From an uncultured Draconibacterium sp. (lineage in GTDB: Bacteria; Bacteroidota; Bacteroidia; Bacteroidales; Prolixibacteraceae), in contig NZ_OY782038.1 of assembly GCF_963677575.1 (NCBI RefSeq), positions 2,979,501-3,043,500 on the forward strand: 64,000 nucleotides of DNA, given 5' to 3'. Of the stretch, positions 1 to 8,478 are shown in pieces. The notes beneath the pieces are model-generated. The model saw nothing but the letters and a program-made list of their open reading frames with translations. It was not told the DNA's origin and searched no databases. Numbering within the stretch: position 1 is the stretch's first letter; each line of letters opens with the position of its first letter. Both the position numbers and the translations under genes were made by a program.

Positions 1-325
1 GTTTTGGCTTTTTTGTGATGGAATGGATCTCGATCAGTTTCGAACATTTTATAACCGCATAATCCATATCTGATTTTACCATGCGCGTAGCCGATGGATC
101 GCTCGCTTTGTAGATGGGCAAAATACGGGTAAAGTCGTCCTCAATGCGCTCTTCAATAGTTGCAACACCCTCTTTTACTGCCTCGTTGGCATTAAAATAA
201 ACATTGTAACGCGAAGTAACATTATGGAAAGTTCGTGAAGCACGGGTGTTTTTTTCAGTAGAACAGCCGGCAAAAATCGAAACCAATAAGAACAGGAATA
301 TGGTATGTAAAAGTCGTTTCTTCAA
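1..325 (-). CDS. porW: PorW/SprE-like T9SS lipoprotein, 5' part only
   Basis: N-terminal about 108 residues of a lipoprotein whose 3' end lies beyond the left edge. Read on the minus strand it has a short basic start, a hydrophobic stretch and a lipobox ending SIFAGC, followed by STEKNTRASRTFHNVTSRYN and later YFNANEA. This pattern (Cys, charged spacer, RxFHxxTxxYNxxFNxNEA) is the conserved beginning of PorW/SprE, the TPR lipoprotein of the type IX secretion and gliding machinery. The only start I can place is TTG at 325, because the frame upstream has no ATG. The TPR part is not in the window, so the family call rests on the N-terminus only. A second T9SS/gliding gene, gldH, lies 3 kb away on the same strand. 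Confidence 0.7.
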   Translation of the reverse strand, partial: MKKRLLHTIFLFLLVSIFAGCSTEKNTRASRTFHNVTSRYNVYFNANEAVKEGVATIEERIEDDFTRILPIYKASDPSATRMVKSDMDYAVIKCSKLIEIHSITKKPK

Positions 326-504
326 GCAGTTTTTTGTTAACTCATTGAATAAACTCAGGAATCACAAGATTATTGCCTGCACATCCTGAATTGTTGCATT
401 TTGTAAACGCTGCAAAAATAAGAAAAAATGAATGTGCAACAGAATTAATTATCGGGAGGCTGAGATAATGCATTTTTAAGGGATTCTGTCTGGTCCTGAA
501 AAAA

Positions 505-625
505 GGAGCCTGTCTATTAATTTTTGTTTCGTCATCCTGAACTTGTTTCAGGATCTTTAAGCAAATTTAAAAGATTCTGAAATGAATTCAGAATGACGTT
601 GTTACCAAACTATTAGACAGCCTCC
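505..625. repeat. Long nested hairpin repeat, family A copy 1
   Basis: An outer inverted repeat (GGAGCCTGTCTA at 505-516, TAGACAGCCTCC at 614-625, one mismatch) encloses a second long hairpin whose arms start GTCATCCTGAA (531) and end TTCAGAATGAC (597). Each inner arm itself contains a CTGAA/TTCAG palindrome. The inner core recurs at 11641-11704 inside a different outer repeat. It sits just after the mrp stop codon and could also end mrp transcription. It resembles REP/MITE-type intergenic repeats; no transposase is nearby. Confidence 0.75.
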
Positions 626-635
626 TATTCTAAAT

Positions 636-1751
636 TTATTTTCTGGTGATTTTTACCTTTTTAGTTGGCGCCATTTGGATGTTACGCACATGAACACGGT
701 GTTTCACTTTATCAGCCACATCGGCAAAAGCCATTCCGGTAATGGAATCGCCGTTGGCAGCCACCGGTGTTCCTTCATCGCCACCTTCGCGGATGCTCTG
801 AACAATTGGAATTTGCCCTAACAATGGCAAGCCCAATTTATCGGCTAGTTTTTTACCACCTTCTTTACCAAAAATGTAGTACTTATTTTCGGGCAGCTCT
901 TCCGGTGTAAACCACGCCATATTTTCTACCAAGCCCAATACCGGAACATCAACCGACTTACTTTGGAACATGCTGGTTCCTCGCACCACATCGGCCAGTG
1001 CCACATCTTGCGGAGTAGTTACAATGACAGCTCCGGTTACCGGAACACTTTGTACCAGAGTAAGGTGAATATCACTGGTGCCCGGAGGCAGGTCGATCAA
1101 CAAATAATCCAGGTCGCCCCAGTTTCCTTCCGAGATTAATTGTTTCAAGGCGTTTGATGCCATTGGTCCACGCCAGATAATGGCACTGTCGGGATCAACA
1201 AAAAAACCTACCGATAGGAATTTCACACCATATTTTTCCAGCGGATTGATCATCTCTCTGTCGTCGATTTTTACACCTGCCGGACGTTCGCCTTCAACAC
1301 CAAACATTTTTGGAATTGACGGGCCAAAAATATCGGCATCCAGTAATCCCACTTTTGCACCACTTTTTGCCAGAGCAACTGCAGTATTTACGGCAACAGT
1401 TGATTTACCAACACCGCCTTTACCTGATGCGATGGCCACAATATTCTTAACCTTGGGTAAAACCGGGCGTTCCATATCGTGAATGAATTTCACGGCAATA
1501 TTATCTTCAATCTCAACCTGCTCACCAAGGTATTTTTTTATGGCCGCTTCGCAAGCCAGAACAAGTGCTTCAATATTCGGGTCGTTACTTTTCTGAAAAA
1601 ACAGCGAGAAACTTACACGTTGCCCGGCAATGCGGATTTCCTGTGGCATTTCCAGTTGCACCACATCTTCGTCACTTCCCGGATATTTTACAGTGCGCAA
1701 GGCATCGGTAACATCTTTGGGGACAATTAATTTTCTTGGTATATCTGCCAT
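636..1751 (-). CDS. mrp: Mrp/ApbC (NBP35) family P-loop ATPase, Fe-S carrier
   Basis: 371 residues. An N-terminal DUF59/MIP18-like domain (about 5-95) is followed by a ParA-like ATPase with the deviant Walker A GKGGVGKST (110-118), the LLDADIFGPS switch region, and LIDLPPGTSD. The family binds and transfers Fe-S clusters to apo-proteins in the cytoplasm. The usual CxxC cluster-binding pair near the C-terminus is absent: the segment after VENMAWF reads TPEELPENKYY before IFGKEGG. From memory this is common in Bacteroidota homologues, so it is probably a lineage variant. ATG start; a TAAATTTG promoter element lies 47 bp upstream. The C-terminal tail is basic. Confidence 0.93.
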   Translation of the reverse strand: MADIPRKLIVPKDVTDALRTVKYPGSDEDVVQLEMPQEIRIAGQRVSFSLFFQKSNDPNIEALVLACEAAIKKYLGEQVEIEDNIAVKFIHDMERPVLPKVKNIVAIASGKGGVGKSTVAVNTAVALAKSGAKVGLLDADIFGPSIPKMFGVEGERPAGVKIDDREMINPLEKYGVKFLSVGFFVDPDSAIIWRGPMASNALKQLISEGNWGDLDYLLIDLPPGTSDIHLTLVQSVPVTGAVIVTTPQDVALADVVRGTSMFQSKSVDVPVLGLVENMAWFTPEELPENKYYIFGKEGGKKLADKLGLPLLGQIPIVQSIREGGDEGTPVAANGDSITGMAFADVADKVKHRVHVRNIQMAPTKKVKITRK

Positions 1752-1797
1752 TTTAAAATGCTTTATTTTGACTTTTACTGTCGTTTATTTGTAGCTG

Positions 1798-1805
1798 CAA
1801 ATTTA
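1798..1805 (-). promoter_or_regulatory. Probable -7 element for mrp
   Basis: On the minus strand this reads TAAATTTG, a perfect TAnnTTTG match to the Bacteroidota sigma-ABfr -7 element. It would give a leader of roughly 40 nt to the mrp ATG at 1751. No clear -33 TTTG at the right spacing. Confidence 0.45.
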
Positions 1806-1936
1806 ATAATTGCAATTAGATGAACAGTTTAAACACCGAAATGTTTTGATTATTATTTTGAACTTTTGACCAATTCGATAAATTCTGAGAATAATTAATT
1901 CATTCCATCGTAACTGGTAGTTGAGTAATAGTTTCG

Positions 1937-2260
1937 TTACAATTCCTTCTTCGGATCCCAGAACTTTTCTTTGAAATCGAGAATTTTGTCACCATCGAGT
2001 TTCAGCCCTTCCGCTTCCAGCAGTTCCTGCATGGCATTTGGATTATCGAAATGATGTTTCCCGGTTAACAGTCCGTTACGGTTTACTACCCGGTGTGCCG
2101 GAACAAACTCCTCGTGCGAGTGACTGGCATTCATTGCCCAGCCTACCATTCGTGCAGCTCCCGGCGATCCGATACTGGCAGCAATAGCACCATACGATGT
2201 TACCCGTCCCGGTGGGATTTGTTTTACAACTTCGTAAACCTGGTTAAAAAAATCGGACAT
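1937..2260 (-). CDS. Alkyltransferase-like protein (MGMT-fold, no catalytic Cys)
   Basis: 107 residues, matching the C-terminal DNA-binding domain of O6-alkylguanine-DNA alkyltransferase alone. The helix-turn-helix and Arg-finger region (GRVTSYGAIA, SPGAARMVGWAM) is preserved, but the active-site PCHR motif reads PAHR (54-57), so the alkyl-accepting Cys is Ala. Family members of this kind (ATL proteins) bind O6-alkylguanine lesions and hand them to nucleotide excision repair without repairing them directly. The remaining signature, VVNRNGLLTGKHHF, is intact, so this is a conserved variant and not decay. ATG start at 2260, directly beside the hairpin repeat at 2274. Confidence 0.85.
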   Translation of the reverse strand: MSDFFNQVYEVVKQIPPGRVTSYGAIAASIGSPGAARMVGWAMNASHSHEEFVPAHRVVNRNGLLTGKHHFDNPNAMQELLEAEGLKLDGDKILDFKEKFWDPKKEL

Positions 2261-2273
2261 CTCAAAAGTTATT

Positions 2274-2357
2274 TGTCATTTCGAAGGAAGCATGACTGAG
2301 AAATCTGTAAGATCAGAATATAATTGTAACAGATTTCTCCCTACGTTCGAAATGACA
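2274..2357. repeat. 84-bp hairpin repeat, family B copy 1
   Basis: Begins TGTCATTTCGAAGGA and ends TTCGAAATGACA; the arms also pair through GAGAAATCTGT and ACAGATTTCTC. A second copy of exactly the same length lies at 12350-12433. It fills the gap between the trmB stop and the ATL start. Confidence 0.85.
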
Positions 2358-2366
2358 GGTTATCTA

Positions 2367-3107
2367 CTATAAGTCTCGTGCACTACGCCCAAAACTTCGG
2401 TACTCGTCGCGTTCAATATCAATTTCGGGTTCTTTGTATTCTCCGTTGTGTGGAATAAATGCCAGGTACTTGCTTGGTATTCCGCGGTCGAGCCACTGCT
2501 TTTCGTAAAACGTGCGAATGCGTAACACATCGGTTAATCCTTCCCACTCGTACAAATTATCGGTTTGTGCCAGTATTTCAAACTTATTCAGTTTGGCCAT
2601 TTCCAGCGTGTAGTTGTACTGAAAATTACTGTCGGTTTTCAAATGCACCACACCTCCGGGTTTCAGAAAATTCCTGTATTTATTCAGGAAAGTTGTTGAT
2701 GTAAGGCGTTTCCGGGCTTTCCGCATTTGCGGATCGGGAAAAGTCAACCAGATTTCATTTACTTCATTTTCGCAAAAAAACTGCGGAATCAATTCGATGT
2801 TGGTACGCAAAAATCCCACATTTTTCATTTCGCGCTGAAAGGCCAGTTTTGCACCTTTCCACAGCCGCGCACCTTTAATATCCACACCAATATAATTGAT
2901 GTTCGGATTCATTGTCGCCAGCTCAACGGTATACTCGCCCTTGCCACAACCCAACTCTAAAATCAGGGGTTGATCGTTTTTAAAAAAATCGGCCGACCAT
3001 TTTCCTTTTAAATGAAAATCATCGTGGCCAACCTTATGAAACGGCGCCTGAACAACGTGTTCGAAGCCCATCATTTCATCAAACTTTTTCAGCTTTCCTT
3101 TTCCCAC
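2367..3107 (-). CDS. trmB: tRNA (guanine-N7-)-methyltransferase
   Basis: 246 residues; SAM-dependent enzyme that makes m7G46 in the tRNA variable loop. Visible signatures are the SAM-binding LELGCGKGEYTVELA segment, YIGVDIKGARLWKGA, and the family motif LTFPDPQMRKARKRLTS. The start is GTG at 3107, giving MGKGKLKKFDEM, the usual Bacteroidota TrmB beginning; the next ATG pair (residues 12-13) would cut this off. Followed on the same strand by the hairpin repeat at 2274-2357. Upstream neighbour gldH ends 45 bp before it, so they are probably cotranscribed. Confidence 0.93.
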   Translation of the reverse strand: MGKGKLKKFDEMMGFEHVVQAPFHKVGHDDFHLKGKWSADFFKNDQPLILELGCGKGEYTVELATMNPNINYIGVDIKGARLWKGAKLAFQREMKNVGFLRTNIELIPQFFCENEVNEIWLTFPDPQMRKARKRLTSTTFLNKYRNFLKPGGVVHLKTDSNFQYNYTLEMAKLNKFEILAQTDNLYEWEGLTDVLRIRTFYEKQWLDRGIPSKYLAFIPHNGEYKEPEIDIERDEYRSFGRSARDL

Positions 3108-3151
3108 CTCTAAAAAATAAACTGTTGGTATTTATAAATTTTCTTGATATT

Positions 3152-3622
3152 CTATTTGATTTTTTCCACACGAACACCCACGTCGGAAATTCCTTTTAAC
3201 TCGTCGTTTCGCATGCCTTGCTGTAAACTTATGGTGTAATCGCCCGAGTGAGGGAAGAACACATTTCTCCAGTAAATTGCCTCGCGGGTTTTTAGCCCGC
3301 CAAAACCTTCGCCCAGCCATTTTCCCGACGGATCGGCCAGCAACATTTCAAAAGTATCTTGAACAGCCTCGCCACTAGGTTGCTTTATATTAACAAACAA
3401 CCACAGGTTGCTGTAGCGGTAATCTACATTGTTGCGCACATTAATATAAAGGTTGTGATTTTGAAGGGTATCGGTAACCGGCACCTTAAACACCACCAGC
3501 GAATCTTTGTTCCAAACGCCTTTGTCTATCGGCTTGTATTTATCGAAAACACTCTGCGAATTGCACGCTGCCAGCAACATCACAATTCCCGCAAAAAGTA
3601 TAACTTGAAAAAAACGACTCAT
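3152..3622 (-). CDS. gldH: Gliding motility lipoprotein GldH
   Basis: 156 residues with a lipoprotein signal ending LLAAC (Cys20). The mature protein shows the GldH pattern: FDKYKPIDKGVWNKDSL, NLYINVRNNVDYRYSNLWLF, and FFPHSGDYTISLQQGMR near the end. GldH is an outer-membrane-associated lipoprotein needed for gliding in Flavobacterium and is widely kept in Bacteroidota whether or not they glide. It follows ricT (gap 64 bp) and holB on the same strand, an order often seen in the phylum. Confidence 0.92.
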   Translation of the reverse strand: MSRFFQVILFAGIVMLLAACNSQSVFDKYKPIDKGVWNKDSLVVFKVPVTDTLQNHNLYINVRNNVDYRYSNLWLFVNIKQPSGEAVQDTFEMLLADPSGKWLGEGFGGLKTREAIYWRNVFFPHSGDYTISLQQGMRNDELKGISDVGVRVEKIK

Positions 3623-3686
3623 TCTGTTTCAACTATTTTTTTTCAAAGGACATTAATCAAACGCAGTAAAACGTAAGTTGTTTTCT

Positions 3687-4955
3687 TTAATTACGGTTTT
3701 GGTTACGATTTTGATTGGGCCGGCGATTTTGGCTTCCCCCGCGATTCTGTTTCGGCTTGCGGTTTTGTCCGTTTCCCTGGCTGTTATCTTGCCTGCGATC
3801 CGGTTTCTGACCTTGCGCATTTGGCTGATTTTGATTTCTTCCCCGGTTTGGATTACGACGGTTGCTACGTTTTTTCGAGCGGCTTTTTTTCTTTGCCCGG
3901 TCGAAACGATCCAGATCTTCCTGTCCCACCACATTGTGGAAAGTGTCGATCTTTTGTGCTCCGGCATCGTATTTTTCAATCACCAGTTTTTCAGGTTTCT
4001 TACCGTTACGATTTAAACGCAACACCTCTTTCACCCGTTTTACAGGAACCGCCACCAATGTTCCCGGACCTTCGCCGCGTGGTGCGTACCAGTAAATTCC
4101 ACCAAAAATATCGGCTTTTAAGAATGAGTAAGTCATGTGTTCCGTTTCCAGCGGAATATGATTTGGCGGAAAATCTTTTGTCGCATCAATGTAAGCATCC
4201 ACCTCGAAATTGAGGCAGCATTTCAATTTACCACATTGCCCGGCCAGTTTTTGCGGATTTAGCGAAATCTCCTGATGACGTGCAGCATTGGTAGTTACCG
4301 ACACAAAATTGCTCATCCACGTTGAGCAGCAAAGTGTTCTTCCGCAAGGGCCAATTCCGCCAATACGGCCGGCTTCCTGACGCGCACCAATCTGTTTCAT
4401 CTCAATGCGGATGCGAAATGTTTCGGCCAGCACTTTTATCAGCTGACGAAAATCAACACGTCCGTCAGCAATATAGTAGAAAATGGCCTTGGTTTTATCG
4501 CCCTGGTATTCTACGTCACCAATTTTCATATCCAGCCCCAGGTCTTTAACAATCTGACGCGACTGGATCATGGTTTCGTGTTCCAGCGAAATAGCTTCTT
4601 TCCACTTGTCAATGTCAACCGGTTTGGCGTGGCGGTATACTTTGCGGTATTCGCCGTTGTTCAGGGTTACTTTGTGGCGTTTCATTTGCTCAAACACCAG
4701 CTCACCTTTCAGCGAAATAATACCAATGTCGTGCCCCGGATTTCCTTCAACGGCCACCAGTTCGCCAACTTTAAGTTTTAGGTTATTTACGTTTTTATAA
4801 TAGTCTTTTCGGGTATTTTTAAAGCGCACCTCAACAATGTCTTCGCCTTTGTAAGCAGGCTGCACATCGCCAAGCCAGTCGGTAACCTGCAGTTTTCCGC
4901 AGTTTCCAACTTTCGTTTGACAAATCCCTCTATCTGTGGTATTTACTTCTTTCAT
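3687..4955 (-). CDS. ricT: RicT/YaaT-like PSP1 domain protein with basic Asn/Gln tail
   Basis: 422 residues. The PSP1 C-terminal domain is marked by two Cys clusters, GPCGRTLCCSTWM and AGQCGKLKCCLNFE, which in the Firmicutes RicT protein bind Fe-S clusters in the RicA-RicF-RicT complex. In Bacteroidota the gene sits beside holB, as here. The last about 75 residues are low complexity (Arg, Asn, Gln, Gly, Lys), probably disordered and possibly RNA-binding. ATG start at 4955. The exact role outside Firmicutes, where it affects RNA processing, is not established by this sequence. Confidence 0.88.
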   Translation of the reverse strand: MKEVNTTDRGICQTKVGNCGKLQVTDWLGDVQPAYKGEDIVEVRFKNTRKDYYKNVNNLKLKVGELVAVEGNPGHDIGIISLKGELVFEQMKRHKVTLNNGEYRKVYRHAKPVDIDKWKEAISLEHETMIQSRQIVKDLGLDMKIGDVEYQGDKTKAIFYYIADGRVDFRQLIKVLAETFRIRIEMKQIGARQEAGRIGGIGPCGRTLCCSTWMSNFVSVTTNAARHQEISLNPQKLAGQCGKLKCCLNFEVDAYIDATKDFPPNHIPLETEHMTYSFLKADIFGGIYWYAPRGEGPGTLVAVPVKRVKEVLRLNRNGKKPEKLVIEKYDAGAQKIDTFHNVVGQEDLDRFDRAKKKSRSKKRSNRRNPNRGRNQNQPNAQGQKPDRRQDNSQGNGQNRKPKQNRGGSQNRRPNQNRNQNRN

Positions 4956-5125
4956 CTTTTAGATTAGTAGTACTGAGCCTTTTAGTACAGAGACCAAAAT
5001 GCTCTTTTATCCGGCAAGGCCAAGATAATGAATTAACCAACAAAAGTAATGATTAATAGCAATTTGATAGCTAGTGGCTTGGTTTTTAAAATGAATCTAA
5101 AAAGGGAAGTAGTAAGCCGGAATAA

Positions 5126-6250
5126 CTACCGTTTAATCAAACGCACCATCCGCAAACCGGTATCCATAAAAACAATACGTGGATTTCCGTTCATGGAAAT
5201 GTGTTTTATGGCCAGTTCAAATTCGTCGGCAAAAGCGACAATATTGCGCTCATTAATAAATGGTGCGAATTTTTTTCCCCAATCTTTTTCGGCGCGGTTC
5301 ATATATACAATTTCGCTGCGTTTCATATTCGACACAAAATACTCGCGCACCAAACGTAGTGCAGCCGCAAAAAAGGCTTTTTGTTTGTCGCGGCCAATTT
5401 TTGCCATTTCATCGGCCCAGTCAATCATATCTTTTACCTGCCGCGCGTAGGCAAAACGCATCATTTCCTGAAATTTCTGGAAATAAAACTGCTCATCTTC
5501 CGACGGCGATAAATAGCTGAGCGCTTTCAGGTAACTTCCCGAAGCCAGGTGAACCGCATCGGGAATAATCTCCGGATCAACTCCTTCAATTTGCAACAAC
5601 GCATTTTGTATAGATTGGTTATCGACAAACGGAAACTTTACTAGTTGCGCCCGCGAACGGATAGTGCCGATCACACCTTCTTCGTTTTCGGTTACCAGAA
5701 TAAAAAGTGTTTTGCTGGGCGGCTCCTCAATCATTTTCAAGAGCTTGTTCGAGCATGCGATGTTCATTTTCTCGGGCAACCAAATGATCATCACTTTAAA
5801 CTCTGACTCAAACGATTTTAGGTTCAATTTTCGCAGGATCGACTCGCTTTCTCGTTCATAAATTTCGCCTTGCGCATTTCCAGCATCAATGTGGCTCAGC
5901 CAGTCACTCAGTTCGAAATACGGATTTGTCAAAACCTTCTCACGCCACATCGGAAGAAAATCATCGCTAACCGGTTTATTAAACTGTTTGGCGTTAAAAA
6001 TAGGAAACACAAAATGCAAATCGGGGTGCGCCAGTTTTTGGTATTTGTGGCACGACGGGCAGGTACCGCACGAATCGGTTTCGCTGCGGTTTTTGCACGA
6101 AACATACTGCGCATAAGCCAAAGCCATGGCCAGCTTGCCGGTTCCCGACGGCCCGGAAAATAATTGTGCGTGACTGATTCGTTGCTCCTGAACCGACCGG
6201 ATAAGGCGGCTTTTTATATTGTTTTGTCCTACTACGTCTTTGAAAAACAT
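5126..6250 (-). CDS. holB: DNA polymerase III delta' subunit (clamp loader)
   Basis: 374 residues from the ATG at 6250 (MFFKDVVGQ), which is the normal beginning of the family. The open frame extends 57 bp upstream, but that part is not conserved and holds a TAnnTTTG motif (6255-6262 on the minus strand). Walker A GPSGTGK is at 33-39, followed by the zinc module CKNRSETDSCGTCPSC and a Walker B-like VMIIWLPEKMN in which the acidic residues are replaced, as is usual for delta'. It acts in the clamp loader that places the beta clamp on DNA. Followed by ricT and gldH. Confidence 0.9.
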   Translation of the reverse strand: MFFKDVVGQNNIKSRLIRSVQEQRISHAQLFSGPSGTGKLAMALAYAQYVSCKNRSETDSCGTCPSCHKYQKLAHPDLHFVFPIFNAKQFNKPVSDDFLPMWREKVLTNPYFELSDWLSHIDAGNAQGEIYERESESILRKLNLKSFESEFKVMIIWLPEKMNIACSNKLLKMIEEPPSKTLFILVTENEEGVIGTIRSRAQLVKFPFVDNQSIQNALLQIEGVDPEIIPDAVHLASGSYLKALSYLSPSEDEQFYFQKFQEMMRFAYARQVKDMIDWADEMAKIGRDKQKAFFAAALRLVREYFVSNMKRSEIVYMNRAEKDWGKKFAPFINERNIVAFADEFELAIKHISMNGNPRIVFMDTGLRMVRLIKR

Positions 6251-6307
6251 AAGCCAAAAATAGTACTTAATTCTGAAAGTTGGCAATATGCAAAACTCAG
6301 TTGGCAA

Positions 6308-7053
6308 AGTTTGGACCCACTAACCACAAGCCACTAGCTTTTTCTTCTCTGTGCAACTTTGTGGTATAAAAACCTAAAAACACAAAGACGCTAAGCCACG
6401 AAGGAATGAAACACAATGAACTACCCCGCTGCAAGCAGACGGGGTATCACTAAGGAAATAGTTTTTAACTCGCAGCAAGCTGCGGGGAACTAACCCCAAA
6501 GAGATTAGACACAAAGGAATCATTAGGATTTAAACACTTCAAGGTTTCAAAAATTCTTGAAGGTTTATCGGTTTGCCTATTGCCAATTTATGCCTTTTCA
6601 AATTGCTCTACTGTTAATCCGCATTATTCATCACAAATAGCAAAATTGTTTAATGCGACGTAAGTTTCGTACCCATTTTTGACACTCAAAAATGGACTCA
6701 ACTAAGTCGGGATTAACCCGGAGAAACATGACTATTGCTAGAATTAAATGAATTATCCAGGTTAAATTGCAGACCCGTTAACTGCGACTGAAAACTGAAA
6801 ACTTTCTTCCCTTCTGCAATCTTAAGTCGTTAATCTGCAATCATTATATATTCAAGCTACGAGCTTCTGGCTACAAAGTCCCAACATCTCATTTTCTCAA
6901 TGTCTCAGTGCGCATCATTCTTAATTCTATATCCCTTTATTCCCCATTCCAACATTCTCAAATTCAACTCTTCTACCACTCCTCTTTATCTTACCGCAAC
7001 ATTAAATTATGAAAGGCCTTAAAATTCCACTGTTTTTTCGTGCTATTAATTTT
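6308..7053. other. Gene desert with several hairpins and decayed repeats
   Basis: No credible coding region in about 750 bp. A near-perfect hairpin lies at 6422-6446 (TACCCCG arms with an inner CTGC/GCAG pair) and a related one at 6471-6484 (CGCAGC-AA-GCTGCG). At 6613-6717 an 8-bp inverted repeat (GTTAATCC/GGATTAAC) encloses a perfect 10-bp hairpin (CCATTTTTGA, loop CAC, 6673-6695). A CACAAAGACGCTAAGCCACG fragment at 6391 resembles part of the repeat near 8380. I read this as accumulated small-repeat debris. Confidence 0.55.
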
Positions 7054-7061
7054 TATCTTTG
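7054..7061 (+). promoter_or_regulatory. Probable -7 element for pgk
   Basis: TATCTTTG, a perfect TAnnTTTG match, 36 bp before the pgk ATG. The expected -33 position holds only a T-rich tract. Confidence 0.5.
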
Positions 7062-7097
7062 GTTGGATTTTTCAAAAAACACTAAAAATATAATATC

Positions 7098-8294
7098 ATG
7101 CAAACTATTAGCAGCTATGACTTTAAAGGGAAAAGAGCCCTTATCCGCGTTGATTTTAACGTGCCTTTAAACGAAAATTTCGAGATTACTGACGATACAC
7201 GTATGCGTGCAGCGCTTCCTACAATTAAGAAAATTATTGAAGGCGGTGGTTCTCCAATTATCATGTCGCACCTTGGTCGTCCGAAAAATGGTCCGGAAGA
7301 AAAATTCTCGCTGAAACCATTGGTAAATCACCTGAGCGAACTGCTTGGTGGTGCTACTGTAAAAATCGCTCCTGATTGTATTGGCGATGAAGTAAAAGCA
7401 ATGGCTGAGGATGTAAAACCAGGCGAAGTTCTTATTCTTGAAAACCTGCGTTTTTACAAAGAAGAAACTGCCGGCGACGAAGAATTTGCTGCTAAACTAG
7501 CTGAAAACGGCGACTGCTGGGTAAACGACGCTTTTGGTACTGCACACCGTGCACACGCATCAACAGCTGTTATCGCTAAGTTTTTCCCGAACGACAAAAT
7601 GTTTGGTTACTTAATTGAAAGCGAAGTTGAAAGTTTGGACAAAGTGGTAAAAGCACCAAAACGTCCGCTTACTGCAATTATGGGAGGAGCAAAAGTTTCA
7701 TCGAAAATTACCATTATCGAAAACCTGTTGGATAAAGTAGACAACCTGATTTTGGGTGGTGGAATGAAATTTACTTTTATTAAAGCTCACGGCGGTAAAG
7801 TAGGTAGCTCAATTTGCGAAGACGACTTCCTGGAAACAGCCTTAAATATTGAAAAGCTGGCCAAAGAAAAAGGGGTGAATTTATACATGGCAAGCGATGT
7901 TGTTGCTGCCGATGCATTTAGCAACGATGCCAATACAAAAGTTCTTCCGGTAGGCGAAATTCCTGACGGATGGATGGGATTGGATGCTGGTCCTGACGCC
8001 ATTGAAAGCTTTAAGAAAGTAATCGAAAAATCGGGAACAATTCTTTGGAATGGCCCAATTGGTGTTTTCGAAATGGAAGCTTTCGCAGCAGGAACAAAAG
8101 CAGTTGGTGAAGCTGTTGTTGAAGCTACAAAAAATGGTGCATTCTCGCTTGTTGGTGGTGGCGACTCGGTAGCTGCTGTTAACCAACTTGGATTTGCTGA
8201 TGGCGTTTCGTACATCTCAACTGCAGGTGGTGCATTGTTGGAATACCTTGAAGGAAAAACACTTCCTGGTGTTGCTGCTGTTCGTGGCGAATAA
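7098..8294 (+). CDS. pgk: Phosphoglycerate kinase
   Basis: 398 residues, full length. Catalyses the ATP-forming step of glycolysis from 1,3-bisphosphoglycerate to 3-phosphoglycerate. Signatures seen are RVDFNVPLNENFEITDDTR (substrate side), SHLGRPK, AIMGGAKVSSKI, and the nucleotide-side GGGDSVAAV near the C-terminus. ATG at 7098 gives the standard N-terminus. Own promoter motif at 7054 and a rho-independent terminator at 8317-8348, so it is a single-gene transcription unit. Confidence 0.98.
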   Translation: MQTISSYDFKGKRALIRVDFNVPLNENFEITDDTRMRAALPTIKKIIEGGGSPIIMSHLGRPKNGPEEKFSLKPLVNHLSELLGGATVKIAPDCIGDEVKAMAEDVKPGEVLILENLRFYKEETAGDEEFAAKLAENGDCWVNDAFGTAHRAHASTAVIAKFFPNDKMFGYLIESEVESLDKVVKAPKRPLTAIMGGAKVSSKITIIENLLDKVDNLILGGGMKFTFIKAHGGKVGSSICEDDFLETALNIEKLAKEKGVNLYMASDVVAADAFSNDANTKVLPVGEIPDGWMGLDAGPDAIESFKKVIEKSGTILWNGPIGVFEMEAFAAGTKAVGEAVVEATKNGAFSLVGGGDSVAAVNQLGFADGVSYISTAGGALLEYLEGKTLPGVAAVRGE

Positions 8295-8316
8295 TCAAAA
8301 ATTACAATACTCTTTA

Positions 8317-8348
8317 AAAGCCTGGTCCGTTTCGGATCGGGCTTTTTT
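8317..8348 (+). terminator. Rho-independent terminator of pgk
   Basis: AAAGCC and GGTCCG pair with CGGATC and GGCTTT around a TTT loop, with small internal mismatches, and a run of T follows. Located 23 bp after the pgk stop codon. Confidence 0.85.
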
Positions 8349-8378
8349 ATGACAATCTCCATATAGTAGAAATCAAGT

Positions 8379-8478
8379 TCACGCAGAGAACGCTAAGTCT
8401 TTCGCCAAGCACACAAAAAAATTGATAATAGTTGCATAACCTTTGTGAACTTTGCGCTTCTTCTTTTCTTTGTGTGAA
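8379..8478. repeat. Degenerate inverted-repeat element
   Basis: TTCACGCAGAGAA near the left end pairs with TTCTTTGTGTGAA near the right end (two mismatches), with further CGCTAAG/GCGCTT similarity inside. A related fragment, CACAAAGACGCTAAG, is at 6391. Looks like an old small palindromic element. Confidence 0.4.

Noticed and set aside
6251..6307. Upstream extension of holB by 19 residues
   Set aside because: Not like any delta' N-terminus and overlaps a TAnnTTTG motif; MFFKDVVGQ at 6250 is the family start.
7787..8362. 191-residue open frame antisense to pgk
   Set aside because: Shadow of pgk codon usage (Ser/Pro/Thr-rich); overlaps the terminator and has no conserved motif.
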